Positions 52,013-52,374 of a DNA stretch of 52,374 nt are shown here, in pieces. This DNA is from Gp22-AA3 sp964384905 (lineage in GTDB: Bacteria > Acidobacteriota > Polarisedimenticolia > Gp22-AA2). A program made the position numbers and the translations under genes. Where the stretch lies: contig CAYLND010000008.1 in the NCBI GenBank assembly GCA_964384905.1, positions 1 to 52,374 of the forward strand, given 5' to 3'. The stretch's first letter is position 1, and each line of letters begins with the position of its first letter. The notes below the pieces were generated by a model. That model was not told where the DNA came from and made no database searches. It saw nothing but the letters and a program-made list of their open reading frames with translations.

Positions 52013-52067
52013 TAAATACCGTCCCGTCCGGAAATGTCATGTGAGGGGTGCGTGACGATACGGTGAA
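52013..52067 (-). promoter_or_regulatory. Pho box and -10-like element, minus-strand half of the divergent region
   Basis: Plus-strand GTGAG, GTGAC and GTGAA start at 52041, 52052 and 52063, 11 bp apart. TATTTA on the minus strand (52018-52013) is 22 nt past the nearest repeat. It faces the gene starting at 51899, with a leader of about 107 nt. Confidence 0.6.
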
Positions 52068-52072
52068 GACGC

Positions 52073-52126
52073 GCCACCGATCTGTCACGCGCCGGTCACG
52101 CCATCGTCACCGGCGGCGGGTTCAAT
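52073..52126 (+). promoter_or_regulatory. Pho box, plus-strand half of the divergent region
   Basis: GCCAC, GTCAC, GTCAC and GTCAC start at 52073, 52084, 52095 and 52106, each 11 bp apart. A TTCAAT hexamer at 52121-52126 may be the -10. It faces the gene at 52137 and lies back to back with the minus-strand set. Confidence 0.7.
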
Positions 52127-52136
52127 CAAGGAGGTC

Positions 52137-52374
52137 ATGACGACGAGCCTGCGTTCCATCGCGGTGGCGATCGTCGCGTGCGCCTTGCCGGCGCTCGCCG
52201 CGGCGGAGTCTGCCGCGACCTCCCCCGCGCCCAACGCGCCCTGGCGCCCGGATCGCGGCCTGGAGCTGCGTCACCTGGCGATGGAGCGCAGGGTGAAAGG
52301 GGATTCGGCGGGCGAGATCGCCGCTCTGCGCGAGGCGCTGGCGGCGAACCCCGGCGACGACGGCACGCGCTTCG
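52137..52374 (+). CDS. Secreted protein, N-terminal part only (cut by window end)
   Basis: 79 codons are visible from ATG 52137, with AAGGAGG 3 nt upstream. A signal peptide (SIAVAIVACALPALAAAE) leads to a Pro/Ala segment and a helical start that may be the first TPR (LRHLAMERRVKGDSAGEI, ALREALAANPGD). The gene continues beyond the window, so the product cannot be named. Four Pho repeats directly upstream imply phosphate control. Confidence 0.7.
   Translation, partial: MTTSLRSIAVAIVACALPALAAAESAATSPAPNAPWRPDRGLELRHLAMERRVKGDSAGEIAALREALAANPGDDGTRF

Overview
The window is high-GC, gene-dense bacterial DNA. An outer membrane is implied by TonB-dependent and OmpA-type proteins, TolC- and OprP-like porins and RND efflux. 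The mix of an Oar-like TonB receptor with a carboxypeptidase-like plug extension, a Ser/Thr kinase with a long TPR tail, a CHAT protein, thrombospondin type-3 repeat secreted proteins and selenoproteins suits an uncultivated Acidobacteriota-like or similar deep-branching lineage. That placement is inference from gene content only. No tRNA, rRNA, CRISPR array or insertion sequence was seen.

Layout: 1-650 CHAT fragment joined out of frame to a TlpA-like redoxin. 685-3330 five-repeat Pho box and phoB-phoR. 3292-4617 secreted TPR protein and a relic of a histidine-kinase 3' end. 4699-11635 ECF sigma, anti-sigma and a complete RND efflux operon, translationally coupled. 11669-15920 mercury-type operon: MerR, a dyad promoter, CopZ-like Fe-S protein, MerT, MerP-YHS fusion, lipoprotein, and a redoxin read through an in-frame UGA (probable selenoprotein). 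15943-17064 PiT transporter on the minus strand. 17183-21456 sigma-region-2/anti-sigma fusion, AhpD-like protein, radical SAM-ArsM-like fusion and a second UGA-containing redoxin (peroxiredoxin). 21508-28980 Pho box, porin, pstSCAB, phoU and a gamma-glutamyltranspeptidase. 29078-35955 1-Cys peroxiredoxin, sigma-70 factor, M23/LamG protein and Ser/Thr kinase. 36132-40857 polyphosphate-flavoured island: SixA, two thymidylate-kinase-like proteins, CHAD, Ppx/GppA. 40890-51899 minus-strand surface and secreted proteins. 52137-end start of a further secreted protein.

Two themes tie the window together. First, direct repeats of GTCAC at exact 11-bp spacing (Pho-box architecture) occur before phoB, the porin-pst operon, the sigma factor, the thymidylate-kinase pair, two secreted proteins and the last gene. 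Five of the seven clusters have a -10-like hexamer 21-23 nt past the last clear repeat. The window therefore looks like a phosphate-starvation regulon reaching well beyond phosphate uptake. Second, two separate operons end in redoxins whose first CxxC cysteine codon is TGA, each followed by a hairpin of bacterial SECIS type. One sits in a mercury operon and the other beside an ArsM-like methyltransferase, suggesting selenium-based redox or metal(loid) handling.
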